Shown piece by piece: positions 1 to 8,147 of a stretch of DNA of 64,000 nucleotides (position 1 is the first letter of the stretch; every line of letters starts with the position of its first letter). The stretch is from contig NZ_JANJUE010000116.1 of the NCBI RefSeq assembly GCF_024710765.1, forward strand, positions 1 through 64,000. The letters run 5' to 3'. The stretch is from Pseudoxanthomonas sp. GTDB taxonomy: Bacteria; Pseudomonadota; Gammaproteobacteria; Xanthomonadales; Xanthomonadaceae. The notes beneath the pieces are model-generated. The model was not told the origin of the DNA, did not search any database, and saw only the letters and a list, made by a program, of their open reading frames with translations. The position numbers and the translations under genes are program-made.

Positions 1-307
1 CCATGCCCGCCGGCAACGCCGCGCCGGTCATGATTTCCCACGCGCCCTCGCCCGCCGCGCCGGCCCGCATGCCCGCGGCGACCGAACCGCACACGGACAA
101 CGCCTGCCCGGGCGCGAAGGGTGCGCGCCCCCGCAGGGCCAATGCGAATCCGTCCATCGCCGCGTTGTCGAACCGGGGCAACGCCACCGGACTGACGACA
201 TCCGCGGCCAGTACCCGATCGACGGCATCGGCGGATGCCACCGTTTCGCTGTCCCGCCTCGCCACCCCTTCCAGCAGCAGGGCCAGGGCCTGTTCGTATC
301 CGATCAC
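1..307 (-). CDS. moeA: Molybdopterin molybdenumtransferase MoeA, N-terminal part (gene runs off the window)
   Basis: MoeA inserts molybdate into adenylylated molybdopterin, the last step of molybdenum cofactor synthesis in the cytoplasm. Only the first 102 codons lie in the window. The translation begins IGYEQALALLLEG and contains the family signature RFDNAAMDGFAL (about residues 46-57), followed by EIMTGAALPAGM, which matches the MoeA segment after the N-terminal linker. The start is a GTG at 307; no in-frame ATG lies upstream before coding character is lost. The gene diverges from hemN across a gap of about 170 bp. Molybdoenzymes such as nitrate reductase fit the anaerobic character of the island, but none is visible here. 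Confidence 0.85.
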   Translation of the reverse strand, partial: MIGYEQALALLLEGVARRDSETVASADAVDRVLAADVVSPVALPRFDNAAMDGFALALRGRAPFAPGQALSVCGSVAAGMRAGAAGEGAWEIMTGAALPAGM

Positions 308-428
308 GCATGCTCCCGGAAAAGACTTCCGCCCCGGGGCTCCGGCGGCCAGCGAGGCCAACGGGAATCCGCGGGTGCGGACGCCGCATCCTCACATAGC
401 TGAAGCCTTCCGGCCAACTGGCGCGGGG

Positions 429-442
429 TTGATTCAGGTCAA
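429..442 (+). promoter_or_regulatory. FNR/ANR box upstream of hemN
   Basis: TTGAT-TCAG-GTCAA differs from the FNR/ANR consensus TTGAT-N4-ATCAA at one base. Its centre, 435.5, is 41.5 bases before position 477, the hemN ATG, and a TAGCCT hexamer at 465-470 sits where the -10 element should be. This is the class II activator arrangement. Confidence 0.75.
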
Positions 443-476
443 GGCAACGGCCATCGCCACTGACTAGCCTTTGTCC

Positions 477-1877
477 ATGCCAGCCCTTTCCGCCCTCTTC
501 GACCCCGAACTGCTCCGCCGCTATGACAAGCCGGGGCCGCGCTACACCTCCTATCCGACCGCGCCGCAATTCTCGGCGCAGTTCCAGGAGACCGAGCTCC
601 GCGAGGTGGCGGCGATCACCAATGGCGACCCGATTCCGCGCCCGCTGTCGCTGTACCTGCACATCCCGTTCTGCACCAGCCCGTGCTTCTACTGCGGCTG
701 CAATCGCATCATCACCCGCGAGAAGGCGCGCGGCGACGCCTACCTGACCCGGCTGTACCGCGAAATCGCGCTGGTCTCGCCGCTGTTCGACCGCGACCGC
801 GACGTCAACCAGGTGCACTTCGGCGGCGGCACGCCCAACTTCCTGTCGCCCGACCAGATCACCGAGGTCGTCGACGTCCTGCGCCGCCATTTTTCGTTCG
901 CTTCGGGCACGGGCTTCGACTGCTCGATCGAACTGGATCCGCGCTTCATCAGCCCGGACGAGGTCGGTCAACTGGCCCGCGCCGGCTTCAACCGCGCCAG
1001 CCTGGGCGTGCAGGACTTCGACCCCGACGTGCAGCAGGCGGTCAACCGCGTGCAGGGCGTCGACGACACCCTGGCGATCATCGACGCCTGCCGCACCCAC
1101 GGCATGCGCTCGGTGAATGTCGATCTGATCTACGGCCTGCCCCGGCAGACCCTGGCCGGGTTCTCCCGCACCCTCGACATCACCCTGAAGGCGCGCCCGG
1201 ACCGGCTGGCGATCTACAGCTATGCACACCTGCCGGCGCTGTTCCGCCCGCAGCAGCGCATCAACGCCGAGGAGCTGCCCTCCCCCGAACAGAAGCTGGA
1301 CCTGCTGCGTTGCGCGATCGACAAGCTGGGCGAAGCCGGCTACGTCTACATCGGCATGGATCACTTCGCCCTGCCCGGCGACGATCTGGCGCAGGCGCAG
1401 CAGCGCGGCGACCTGCACCGCAATTTCATGGGCTATTCGACCCACGCCGAGAGCGACCTGATCGGCCTGGGCGTGAGCGCGATCAGCCACGTGGGCGCCA
1501 GCTTCAGCCAGAACCCGCGCGACATCGGCAGCTGGGAACAGGCGATCGACAGCGGCCGCCTGCCGGTCTGGCGCGGCATGCGCCTGGACGAGGACGATCT
1601 GCTTCGCGCGGACGTGATCCAGCAGCTGATGTGCCACGGGCGGATCGATTTCGACGCGGTCGAACGCCGCCACGTCATCGACTTCCGCGATTATTTCGCC
1701 GACGCCCTGGCCCGCCTGGAGCCGTTGCAGGTCGACGGGCTGGTCGAGGTCGGTCCCCGGGAAGTGTGCGCCACCTCGCGTGGACGCCTGCTGTTGCGTA
1801 TCATCGCCATGTGCTTCGACCGATACCTGCCCGCCGCCGCGGACACCGCGACCACGCGGTTCTCGCGAACCATCTGA
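477..1877 (+). CDS. hemN: Oxygen-independent coproporphyrinogen III dehydrogenase
   Basis: Radical-SAM enzyme that converts coproporphyrinogen III to protoporphyrinogen IX without oxygen, in the cytoplasm. The radical-SAM cysteine motif CxxxCxxC appears as FCTSPCFYCGC (C66, C70, C73 from the ATG), with a further cysteine two residues on, as is typical of HemN. It is preceded by the HemN-type N-terminus RYDKPGPRYTSYPTA. At 466 residues it is full length. An in-frame TTG lies at 471, but the FNR box predicts transcription starting at about 477, so the ATG at 477 is preferred and the mRNA may be leaderless. The fnr-type regulator follows 19 bp downstream and is probably cotranscribed. Confidence 0.95.
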   Translation: MPALSALFDPELLRRYDKPGPRYTSYPTAPQFSAQFQETELREVAAITNGDPIPRPLSLYLHIPFCTSPCFYCGCNRIITREKARGDAYLTRLYREIALVSPLFDRDRDVNQVHFGGGTPNFLSPDQITEVVDVLRRHFSFASGTGFDCSIELDPRFISPDEVGQLARAGFNRASLGVQDFDPDVQQAVNRVQGVDDTLAIIDACRTHGMRSVNVDLIYGLPRQTLAGFSRTLDITLKARPDRLAIYSYAHLPALFRPQQRINAEELPSPEQKLDLLRCAIDKLGEAGYVYIGMDHFALPGDDLAQAQQRGDLHRNFMGYSTHAESDLIGLGVSAISHVGASFSQNPRDIGSWEQAIDSGRLPVWRGMRLDEDDLLRADVIQQLMCHGRIDFDAVERRHVIDFRDYFADALARLEPLQVDGLVEVGPREVCATSRGRLLLRIIAMCFDRYLPAAADTATTRFSRTI

Positions 1878-1896
1878 CCTCATCCGGGGCGTCCGC

Positions 1897-2652
1897 ATGA
1901 GCTCGCCGGTCGTTTTCCCACGCACCGACGCCACCATCCTCTCCGACGACGGCGATTCGCTGACGTTCTGTTCCACCTGCGCGTTCTCCCAGGCCTGCCT
2001 CAGCGAGGGCATGGACAAGCGTGCGCTGATGGATCTGCATGTCCTGGTGGAGCATGTCGGCCCGCTGCAACCGGGCGAACACGTATTCCGCGAAGGCGAC
2101 AGTTTCAGCGCCATCGCCGCGGTACGCGCCGGCACGGTCAAGACCTACCAGGTGGATCGCGATGGCCACGAGCAGGTCCTGGGCTTCCACCTGCCTGGCG
2201 AGGTGATCGGTCTCAACGCCATCCACGGCGATCGCTATCCTTGCAACGCGGTGGCGCTGGACACGGTGATGCTGTGCCGGTTCTCGTTTCCCAAGATCGC
2301 CCTGCTCGCCACCCGCCTGCCCAACCTGCAGCAGCACCTGTTCCGGCTGATGAGCCATGACATCGGCGTGGCCTCGCTGTTCGCCCGCGACAACAGCGCC
2401 GACGAGCGCATGGCCGCGTTTCTCATCGGCCTGTCGCGGCGGCTGGCCGCGCGCGGTTATTCCTCGCGCCGCTTCCAGCTGACCATGTCGCGCACCGATA
2501 TCGCCAATTACCTGCGCCAGGCGCCGGAAACGGTGAGCCGGGTGCTGCGCCGCTTCGAGCGCGAAGGGCTGGTCCACATCAAGCAGCGCGACGTCGAGAT
2601 CCTCGACATGGATCGCCTGCACGCACTCGCCGCCACGGTGCTGCGCGACTGA
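1897..2652 (+). CDS. anr: FNR/ANR-family oxygen-sensing transcription regulator
   Basis: CRP/FNR-superfamily regulator of 251 residues. The N-terminal cluster CSTCAFSQAC (C25, C28, C34) and a central cysteine in RYPCNAV (C116) match the four ligands of the oxygen-labile [4Fe-4S] cluster of FNR/ANR. A cyclic-nucleotide-type beta-roll covers about residues 45-150. A C-terminal helix-turn-helix carries ETVSRVLRRF, with the E--SR recognition residues that read TTGAT half-sites. The ATG at 1897 follows hemN closely. The presence of FNR boxes before eight nearby units makes this the likely regulator of the island. A separate NO-sensing DNR or NnrR cannot be excluded, but none is encoded here. Confidence 0.93.
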   Translation: MSSPVVFPRTDATILSDDGDSLTFCSTCAFSQACLSEGMDKRALMDLHVLVEHVGPLQPGEHVFREGDSFSAIAAVRAGTVKTYQVDRDGHEQVLGFHLPGEVIGLNAIHGDRYPCNAVALDTVMLCRFSFPKIALLATRLPNLQQHLFRLMSHDIGVASLFARDNSADERMAAFLIGLSRRLAARGYSSRRFQLTMSRTDIANYLRQAPETVSRVLRRFEREGLVHIKQRDVEILDMDRLHALAATVLRD

Positions 2653-2789
2653 TGCCGGCCGCGGCGCGAGCCGCATGCCCGGAAGAAGTCGGCTGGCAGC
2701 GCGATGGACGGAAGGCGCCTGCCGAAAGCCGCGGCCTGCAATGCCCGTCCGCATCCAGCCCGCACGCGCGCACGCGAATGAACATCGGC

Positions 2790-2803
2790 TTGACGTAGGT
2801 CAT
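2790..2803 (+). promoter_or_regulatory. FNR-like box upstream of norB/norZ
   Basis: TTGAC-GTAG-GTCAT is an imperfect inverted repeat of the FNR family. Its centre predicts transcription from about 2838, with GAACAT at 2826-2831 as the -10. It is the weakest of the eight boxes. It favours translation from the ATG at 2860 over the one at 2830, which would lie upstream of the predicted start of the transcript. Confidence 0.5.
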
Positions 2804-2859
2804 GGAGGGGATCCGGACGCGGGCGGAACATGCCTGCGGTTCCCACGGAGTCCCGCATC

Positions 2860-5133
2860 ATGAATTCCACACGCAAGCTGTGGGCAGGGTTGGCCGCCCT
2901 GCTCATCGCCTCGTTCGCCGTCCTGCTCTGGGTCGGCAGCGAGGTCCACCGACAGGCGCCACCCCTGCCCGAACAGGTGGTCGATGCCGATGGCCAGGTT
3001 CTCTACACCCGCCAGGACATCGAGACCGGCCGCCAGGTCTGGCAGTCCATCGGCGGCCAGCAACTGGGCTCCATCTGGGGCCACGGCGGCTACGTTGCTC
3101 CCGACTGGGGCGCGGACTGGTTGCATCGCGAAGCCGAAGCCATCCTCGACATCTGGGCCAAGCGCGAAGCCGGCGTCGCCAGCTACAAGGACCTGGACGC
3201 GCCCACCCAGGCCGCTTACGCCAAGCGCGTGCAGGCGCTGATGCGTCCGAACACCTACGACGCCGCCACCGGCACGGTGACGGTCGATGCCGATCGCGCC
3301 GCGGCCATCCGCACCGTCGCCGCGCACTACGAACAGTTGTTCGGCAAGGACCCGGCGATGGCCAACCTGCGCGAGGCCTACGCCATGCGCAACGACACCG
3401 TGCCCGACGCCGGCCATCGCCATCAGCTCACCGGGTTCTACTGGTGGGCCGCCTGGTCGTCGGTGACCCTGCGCCCGGGCGCCGAGATCACCTACACCGC
3501 CAACTGGCCGGCCGACGAACTGGTCGGCAACACACCGCCGCCCAGCGCGTTCCTGTGGACGGTGTTCAGCGTGCTGTTCCTGATCGCCGGTGTCGCCCTG
3601 CTCGGCTGGCACTACGCGGTCAACCACGGCGACGAACTGGCGCACGTGCTGCCCAAGCGGGATCCGCTGGCCGACATCAAGATCACCCCGTCGATGCGCG
3701 CCACCGCCAAGTATTTCTGGGTGGTGATCGCGTTGTTCCTGGTCCAGATCCTGCTCGGCGCGATCACCGCGCACTACCAGGTCGAAGGCCAGGAAGCCTA
3801 CGGTTTCGCCTTGGCCGACGTGCTGCCCTACGCGCTCACCCGCACCTGGCATACCCAGTTGGCGGTGCTGTGGATCGCCACCGCCTGGCTGGGCATGGGC
3901 CTGTACATCGGTCCGGCGATTTCCGGGCATGAGCCGAAGTTCCAGCGCCTGGGCGTGAACCTGCTGTGGGTCTGCCTCTTGATCATCGTGGTGGGCGCAT
4001 TCACCGGCCAGTGGTTCGCGGTGATGCAGAAGCTTGGCCTGAAGCACAACTTCTGGTTCGGTCACCAGGGCTGGGAGTACGTCGATCTCGGCCGGTTCTG
4101 GCAGTGGTTCCTGTTCATCGGCCTGGCCCTGTGGCTGGTGCTGGTGGGCCGCGCCCTGTGGCCGGCGATGCGCAACGGCGGCGATTCGCGCTCCATCGTC
4201 TCCCTGCTGTTCCTGTCCACCGTGGCCATCGGCGTGTTCTACGCGGCCGGCCTGATGTGGGGCGAACACACGCACCTGTCGATGGTCGAATATTGGCGCT
4301 GGTGGGTCGTGCACCTGTGGGTGGAAGGCTTCTTCGAGGTGTTCGCGGTGGCGGTCATCGCCTTCCTGTTCACCCGCCTGGGCCTGCTGCAGGTCAAGTC
4401 GGCCACGGTGGCGGTGCTGTTCGCGACCATCGTGTTCATGGCCGGCGGCGTGCTCGGCACCCTGCACCATCTGTACTTCACCGGTACCCCGACCGCGGTC
4501 ATCGCCATCGGCGCCAGCTTCTCGGCGCTGGAAGTGGTGCCGCTGGCCTACGTCGGCTTCGAGGCGTACCACAGCTACCGGATGGGCAAGGCCACGCCGT
4601 GGATGCAGCGCTATCGCTGGCCGATCCTGTTCTTCATCGCGGTCGCGTTCTGGAACCTCGTCGGCGCCGGCCTGTTCGGCTTCCTGATCAACCCGCCGCT
4701 GCCGCTGTACTACATGCAGGGCCTGAACCTGACGCCGACCCACGGCCACACCGCGCTGTTCGGCGTGTACGGCATGCTCGGCATCGGCCTGATGCTGTTC
4801 TGCCTGCGCGGCCTCAAGCCGGAAGTGCAGTGGAACGAGAAGGTGCTGAAGACCGCGTTCTGGTCGCTCAACATCGGTCTGGCGGGCATGGCCGCGCTCA
4901 CCCTGCTGCCATTGGGCATCCTGCAGTTGAACGCCGCGCTCAAGCACGGTTACTGGTATGCCCGCTCGGCCGAGTTCATGCAGCAGCCGATCGTGGACAT
5001 GCTGGTGTGGATGCGTGTTCCGGCCGACACGCTGTTCAGCGTCGGCGCGGTCGCCCTGGCCTGGTTCGTGTTCCGCCTGTGGGTGGCGCCGCGCCGGGAG
5101 GCACTGCCGGCGGCGGTGCCAGCGGAGGGCTGA
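2860..5133 (+). CDS. norZ: Quinol-dependent nitric oxide reductase (qNor)
   Basis: Integral inner-membrane enzyme that reduces 2 NO to N2O with electrons from quinol. The 757-residue protein has an N-terminal membrane anchor, a periplasmic domain (about residues 35-215) that corresponds to a fused NorC-like part, and a NorB-like multi-helix domain. Histidine-rich segments characteristic of the haem-copper oxidase superfamily are visible: THLSMVEYWRWW, GTLHHLYFTGTP and THGHTALFGVYG. No separate norC is present, which fits the single-subunit type. The ATG at 2860 has GGAG nine bases upstream; an in-frame ATG at 2830 is less likely. Near nirK, its role is respiratory or detoxifying NO removal. 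Confidence 0.93.
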   Translation: MNSTRKLWAGLAALLIASFAVLLWVGSEVHRQAPPLPEQVVDADGQVLYTRQDIETGRQVWQSIGGQQLGSIWGHGGYVAPDWGADWLHREAEAILDIWAKREAGVASYKDLDAPTQAAYAKRVQALMRPNTYDAATGTVTVDADRAAAIRTVAAHYEQLFGKDPAMANLREAYAMRNDTVPDAGHRHQLTGFYWWAAWSSVTLRPGAEITYTANWPADELVGNTPPPSAFLWTVFSVLFLIAGVALLGWHYAVNHGDELAHVLPKRDPLADIKITPSMRATAKYFWVVIALFLVQILLGAITAHYQVEGQEAYGFALADVLPYALTRTWHTQLAVLWIATAWLGMGLYIGPAISGHEPKFQRLGVNLLWVCLLIIVVGAFTGQWFAVMQKLGLKHNFWFGHQGWEYVDLGRFWQWFLFIGLALWLVLVGRALWPAMRNGGDSRSIVSLLFLSTVAIGVFYAAGLMWGEHTHLSMVEYWRWWVVHLWVEGFFEVFAVAVIAFLFTRLGLLQVKSATVAVLFATIVFMAGGVLGTLHHLYFTGTPTAVIAIGASFSALEVVPLAYVGFEAYHSYRMGKATPWMQRYRWPILFFIAVAFWNLVGAGLFGFLINPPLPLYYMQGLNLTPTHGHTALFGVYGMLGIGLMLFCLRGLKPEVQWNEKVLKTAFWSLNIGLAGMAALTLLPLGILQLNAALKHGYWYARSAEFMQQPIVDMLVWMRVPADTLFSVGAVALAWFVFRLWVAPRREALPAAVPAEG

Positions 5134-5158
5134 CTCACGGCGGTTTCCAAGCGCAATG

Positions 5159-5187
5159 AAAAAGAGCCGCGAAAGCGGCTCTTTTTT
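5159..5187. terminator. Bidirectional intrinsic terminator
   Basis: A perfect stem (AAAAGAGCCGC / GCGGCTCTTTT) with a GAAA loop is flanked by A and T runs. It lies between norZ and the convergent small gene at 5237-5488 and can serve both. Confidence 0.9.
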
Positions 5188-5236
5188 GTTCGCGCATCCG
5201 GTGCGACGCGCGGAGGACGGGGACGCGGACGGGGAT

Positions 5237-5488
5237 TCAGCCCGAACAGCCGCATCCGCCGCAGCCGCAACCACCCCGGCGCGCCTCTTGCGGGACGTCC
5301 TCGACCTGCTCGCCGACGATGGAAAGGATCTCGCGCACGCGCTCGGGCGAGAGCGTGGTCAGGATCGCCAGGCGCCCGCTGGCGGACTCGAACTGGACCT
5401 CCGCATCGGGATCCCATTCGCGCAGGGCGTGGGTCATGGCGCGGGTGCGCTGCTGGAATGGTTCGTCAGTGGGTTCGGGAGTGGACAT
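5237..5488 (-). CDS. Small protein with cysteine-rich C-terminus, possible metal-handling protein
   Basis: An 83-residue protein of no family I can name. The core (about residues 18-65) reads as helix-strand-strand-helix around LREWDPDAEVQ and GRLAILTTLSPERV, which could be part of a ferredoxin-like fold. The last residues, GGCGCGGCGCSG, hold four cysteines. It resembles the 79-residue protein at 23061-23300: a gapless match runs from LREWDP to GRLAILT, and both end in a glycine-cysteine tail. The ATG at 5488 has AAGGA about eight bases upstream. It is convergent with the NO reductase and shares its terminator. A role in metal or iron-sulfur handling is an inference from the cysteines and context only. 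Confidence 0.75.
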   Translation of the reverse strand: MSTPEPTDEPFQQRTRAMTHALREWDPDAEVQFESASGRLAILTTLSPERVREILSIVGEQVEDVPQEARRGGCGCGGCGCSG

Positions 5489-5630
5489 CGATTTTTCCTT
5501 GCAATGTGTGGGCCGGGGCGAGCGCCCCGGTGTCGGCAAGGTAAGCAGCGCCGGCGAGCCCGGCATTGACCCGCATCAAGTCGCGACCGTTCCCCCGGAC
5601 ATCAGGAGCCGTCCCCGCCCCACATTCCCG

Positions 5631-5995
5631 CCGTCATTCCAGCGCAAGCTGGAATCCATTGAGGTCCCCGACCGCCGGGAACGCGGACCGAACGTCAACC
5701 TGGGTCCCGGCCTACGCCGGGACGATGGGCTGGAGTCTCCCTTTCCCACGCCGCCCTTTCCGCCGTCATTCCAGCGCAAGCTGGAATCCATCCAGCTTCC
5801 CGACCACCGGGAACGCGGACCGAACGTCAACCTGGGTCCCGGCCTACGCCGGGACGACGGGCTGGAGTCTCACTTTCCCATGCCGTCATTCCCGTCGTCA
5901 TTCCAGCGCAAGCTGGAATCCATTGGGATTCCGGGCTGCCGCGAACGCTGGCCGAACGTCAACCCGGGTCCCAGCGTGCGCCGGGATGACGGTGC
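5631..5995. repeat. Array of three REP-like units with a 132-bp period
   Basis: The 614 bp between the small gene and nnrS (5489-6102) hold no convincing gene. Each unit has the hairpin TTCCAGC-GCAA-GCTGGAA (at 5637-5654, 5769-5786 and 5901-5918). It also has a second palindrome, GTCCCGGC-CTAC-GCCGGGAC, at 5704-5723 and 5836-5855, with a decayed copy at 5968-5987. Successive units are exactly 132 bp apart. Paired palindromes of this kind resemble the REP/BIME elements common in Xanthomonadaceae. No transposase (RAYT) gene is nearby. Confidence 0.85.
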
Positions 5996-6054
5996 CGGTA
6001 CTTCATCGGCGTAACGATGCCGTGGGATTCCACCGGCGTTGATCCGCATTCCGC

Positions 6055-6068
6055 CTGATCCAGGTCAA
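6055..6068 (+). promoter_or_regulatory. FNR-like box upstream of nnrS
   Basis: CTGAT-CCAG-GTCAA has two differences from the FNR consensus. Its centre, 6061.5, is 41.5 bases before the ATG at 6103, and CAGACT at 6091-6096 is in the -10 position. Confidence 0.6.
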
Positions 6069-6102
6069 GGAAGGCCCCGACGCCCCGGCGCAGACTGCCG
6101 TC

Positions 6103-7344
6103 ATGCGACCGATTCCCGTTTCCAACCCGTCCTCTTCCGCCGGCATGTCCGTGCGCCAATTGCTGCAGGCGCCGCACCGGCTGATGTTCTTCATCGGCGC
6201 CGGCAACGTGCTGCTGGCGATGCTGTGGTGGGCGGCCTGGCTGGCCGCGCAGTACAGCGGCGCCTGGCGCATGCCCGACACCGCGGTGCCGCCGGGCTGG
6301 CTGCACGCCTTCCTGATGCAGTACCTGGTGCTGCCGAGTTTCATCTTCGGTTTCCTGCTCACCGTGTTCCCGCGCTGGATGGGCATGCCGGATCTGCCGC
6401 GCTGGCGCTATGCGCCGGTCGGCGCCGGACTGATGGGCGGGCAATTGGCGATCCTGTTGTCCACCCTGGGCTGGGAAGCCGGCTTCACGGTCGGCCTGTG
6501 GATGGCGCTGGCCGGCTGGCTGGCCGGTGTCGCCACGCTCGGACGCCTGTTGCTGCGCGACACCGCGCGCACCTGGCATGCGCGTTCCTGCTTCGCCGCG
6601 CTGCTGCTCGGCTGCGCCGGACTTGCCTGCTTCCTGGTGTTCGTGCTGACCGGCGACGCGTGGTATGCCTTCGCCAGCATCAAACTCGGCGGCGTGGTGA
6701 TGCTGCTGCCGATTTACCTGACCGTCGCCCACCGCATGTTCCCGTTCTTCGCCGCCAATGCCGTGCCGGGTTACACGCCATGGCGACCGATGGCGTGGCT
6801 GGGTGCGATGTGGGGCTTCCTGCTGCTGCACCTGATGCTGGAACTGCGGCATGCCTATACCTGGCTGTGGCTGCCGGACGCGGCGCTGTTGATCGCCAGC
6901 GGCGTGGCGTTGTGGCACTGGTGGCCGCGCGGACGCATGCCCGGATTGCTGGCAGTGCTGTTCGTGGGCACCGCATGGTTGCCGATCACCTTCGCGCTGT
7001 ATACCACCCAGAGCGTCATCTACCTGCTCACCGGCGAGTTCATGCTGGGGCGCGCGCCGATGCACGCGATGTTCATCGGCTTCTTCGGCAGCGTGCTGGT
7101 GGCCATGGTCACCCGGGTGACCCAGGGCCATTCCGGGCGGCCGCTGAAAATGCCGGCGCTGGCGTGGTTCGCCTTCGCCGCGCTGCAGGCGGTGGCGGTG
7201 ATGCGGGTGGTCGCCGAGATCGCGCCGGACGCCTTGTTCTGGCAGGTCGCCTCGGCGGTGGGCTGGCTGGTCGCGCTGCTGCCGTGGGTGGCCCGCATCG
7301 GCAGCATCTACCTGAGTCCGCGTGCCGACGGACGACCGGGTTGA
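6103..7344 (+). CDS. nnrS: NnrS family haem- and copper-containing membrane protein
   Basis: NnrS proteins are polytopic inner-membrane haem proteins that protect cells against NO. The 413-residue protein is almost entirely hydrophobic, with about 12 predicted helices. It carries the NnrS signatures AHRMFPFFAANA and MHAMFIGFFGSVLVAMVT followed by QGHSGRPL. The first ATG at 6103 coincides with the transcription start predicted from the FNR box, which would make the mRNA leaderless. An in-frame ATG at 6145 (MSVRQLLQAP) is an alternative that leaves a 42-base leader and sits closer to where most family members begin. It heads a compact run of genes through 9406. Confidence 0.9.
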   Translation: MRPIPVSNPSSSAGMSVRQLLQAPHRLMFFIGAGNVLLAMLWWAAWLAAQYSGAWRMPDTAVPPGWLHAFLMQYLVLPSFIFGFLLTVFPRWMGMPDLPRWRYAPVGAGLMGGQLAILLSTLGWEAGFTVGLWMALAGWLAGVATLGRLLLRDTARTWHARSCFAALLLGCAGLACFLVFVLTGDAWYAFASIKLGGVVMLLPIYLTVAHRMFPFFAANAVPGYTPWRPMAWLGAMWGFLLLHLMLELRHAYTWLWLPDAALLIASGVALWHWWPRGRMPGLLAVLFVGTAWLPITFALYTTQSVIYLLTGEFMLGRAPMHAMFIGFFGSVLVAMVTRVTQGHSGRPLKMPALAWFAFAALQAVAVMRVVAEIAPDALFWQVASAVGWLVALLPWVARIGSIYLSPRADGRPG

Positions 7345-7348
7345 CGCC

Positions 7349-7747
7349 ATGATCACCTTCTACCCGGACATCAAGCTCGTGCATCTCGGCGCCGCCCTCA
7401 CCAGCGGCACGCTGTTCGCGCTGCGCGGGCTCGGCCTGTCGCTGGGCATGCGCTGGCCGCGCGTGGCGCCACTGCGCTACCTCAGCTACACCATCGACAC
7501 GGTGCTGCTGACCGCGGCGATGATGCTGCTGACGATCCTGCCGGCCGGCCTGTTCGCCAACGGCTGGCTGGTCGTGAAGGTCGGTTTCATCCTCGCCTAT
7601 GTCGTACTGGGCGTGCTCGCCTTCCAGCCGGCGCGCGCAAGGCTGTCCCGCGTCGCGCTGTACGCCGCCGCGCTGCTGTGCTTCCTGCAGGTCTACGGCA
7701 TCGCGCGCACCCACCATCCGATGGGCCTGCTGGCCCTGCTGGGGTAA
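7349..7747 (+). CDS. SirB2 family membrane protein
   Basis: A 132-residue integral membrane protein with four predicted helices and the SirB2-type N-terminus YPDIKLVHLGAALTSG, containing a histidine in the first helix. SirB2 proteins have no firmly established biochemical role. In many proteobacteria they occur beside NnrS and other NO-related genes. The ATG at 7349 is five bases from the end of nnrS; a more upstream in-frame ATG at 7322 lies inside nnrS and is less likely. Cotranscription with nnrS is almost certain from the spacing. Confidence 0.85.
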   Translation: MITFYPDIKLVHLGAALTSGTLFALRGLGLSLGMRWPRVAPLRYLSYTIDTVLLTAAMMLLTILPAGLFANGWLVVKVGFILAYVVLGVLAFQPARARLSRVALYAAALLCFLQVYGIARTHHPMGLLALLG

Positions 7748-7752
7748 TCGCC

Positions 7753-7902
7753 ATGAACGAAGCGCTGCTGCCGCCGGATCCCTGCTCGCCCTGCGCCGGC
7801 TGGATACGCGAATCCTTCGACGCCGCCGGCGCCACGCTGGACTGCCCGGCAGGCGAAGGCGGCGAAGACGGGGACGCACACGGAGATCGGCCATGTTGCT
7901 GA
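7753..7902 (+). CDS. Possible 49-residue cysteine-containing small protein
   Basis: This small reading frame begins five bases after the SirB2 stop, with GGGG eight bases before its ATG, and overlaps the next gene's start by ten bases. The peptide has five cysteines, including PDPCSPCAGW and a terminal DRPCC. I recognise no family. It fills exactly the gap that would otherwise be left in a tight operon, which argues for translation, but the short length and high GC mean it could be a chance frame. Confidence 0.4.
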   Translation: MNEALLPPDPCSPCAGWIRESFDAAGATLDCPAGEGGEDGDAHGDRPCC

Positions 7903-8147
7903 CCCGGCTGGATCTGCGCGAACTGGCGCCGCCGGAACCGATGCAGCGGATTCTCGCCAGCCTGGAAACCCTGCCGCGTGGCGGACGGCTCGTCGCGTTC
8001 ACGCCGTTCCGCCCGCTGCCGCTGATGTCGCTGCTCGATGCCTGGGGCTACGCCTATCGCGTGCATGATCTGCCCGCCGGCGACGCCTGCATCGCCATCT
8101 GCCACGGCGATGATCACGCGGCGCTGGATCCACCGCGGATCGCATGA
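7893..8147 (+). CDS. DUF2249 domain protein
   Basis: An 84-residue protein that is essentially one DUF2249 domain. It starts LLTRLDLRELAPPEPMQRIL, continues with a beta-strand and the segment FTPFRPLPLMSLLDAWGY, and has a short HDLPAGDACIAI strand near the end. DUF2249 has a TusA-like small alpha-beta fold and is frequently encoded or fused with hemerythrin and NO-response proteins; its activity is not established. The ATG at 7893 is chosen because upstream sequence in the same frame is a shadow of SirB2. Its stop overlaps the next start (ATGA), indicating translational coupling. Confidence 0.85.
   Translation: MLLTRLDLRELAPPEPMQRILASLETLPRGGRLVAFTPFRPLPLMSLLDAWGYAYRVHDLPAGDACIAICHGDDHAALDPPRIA

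Noticed and set aside
471-476. TTG at 471 as the hemN start.
   Set aside because: It adds only two residues and lies before the transcription start predicted from the FNR box.
2800-5274. An 824-codon minus-strand frame opposite the NO reductase gene.
   Set aside because: Shadow of norZ; the composition is dominated by H, Q, R and G and no motif is visible.
5631-5995. The regular repeats between 5.6 and 6.0 kb as a CRISPR array.
   Set aside because: Units are 132 bp apart, contain two palindromes and are similar along their full length, so there are no unique spacers; no cas genes are near.
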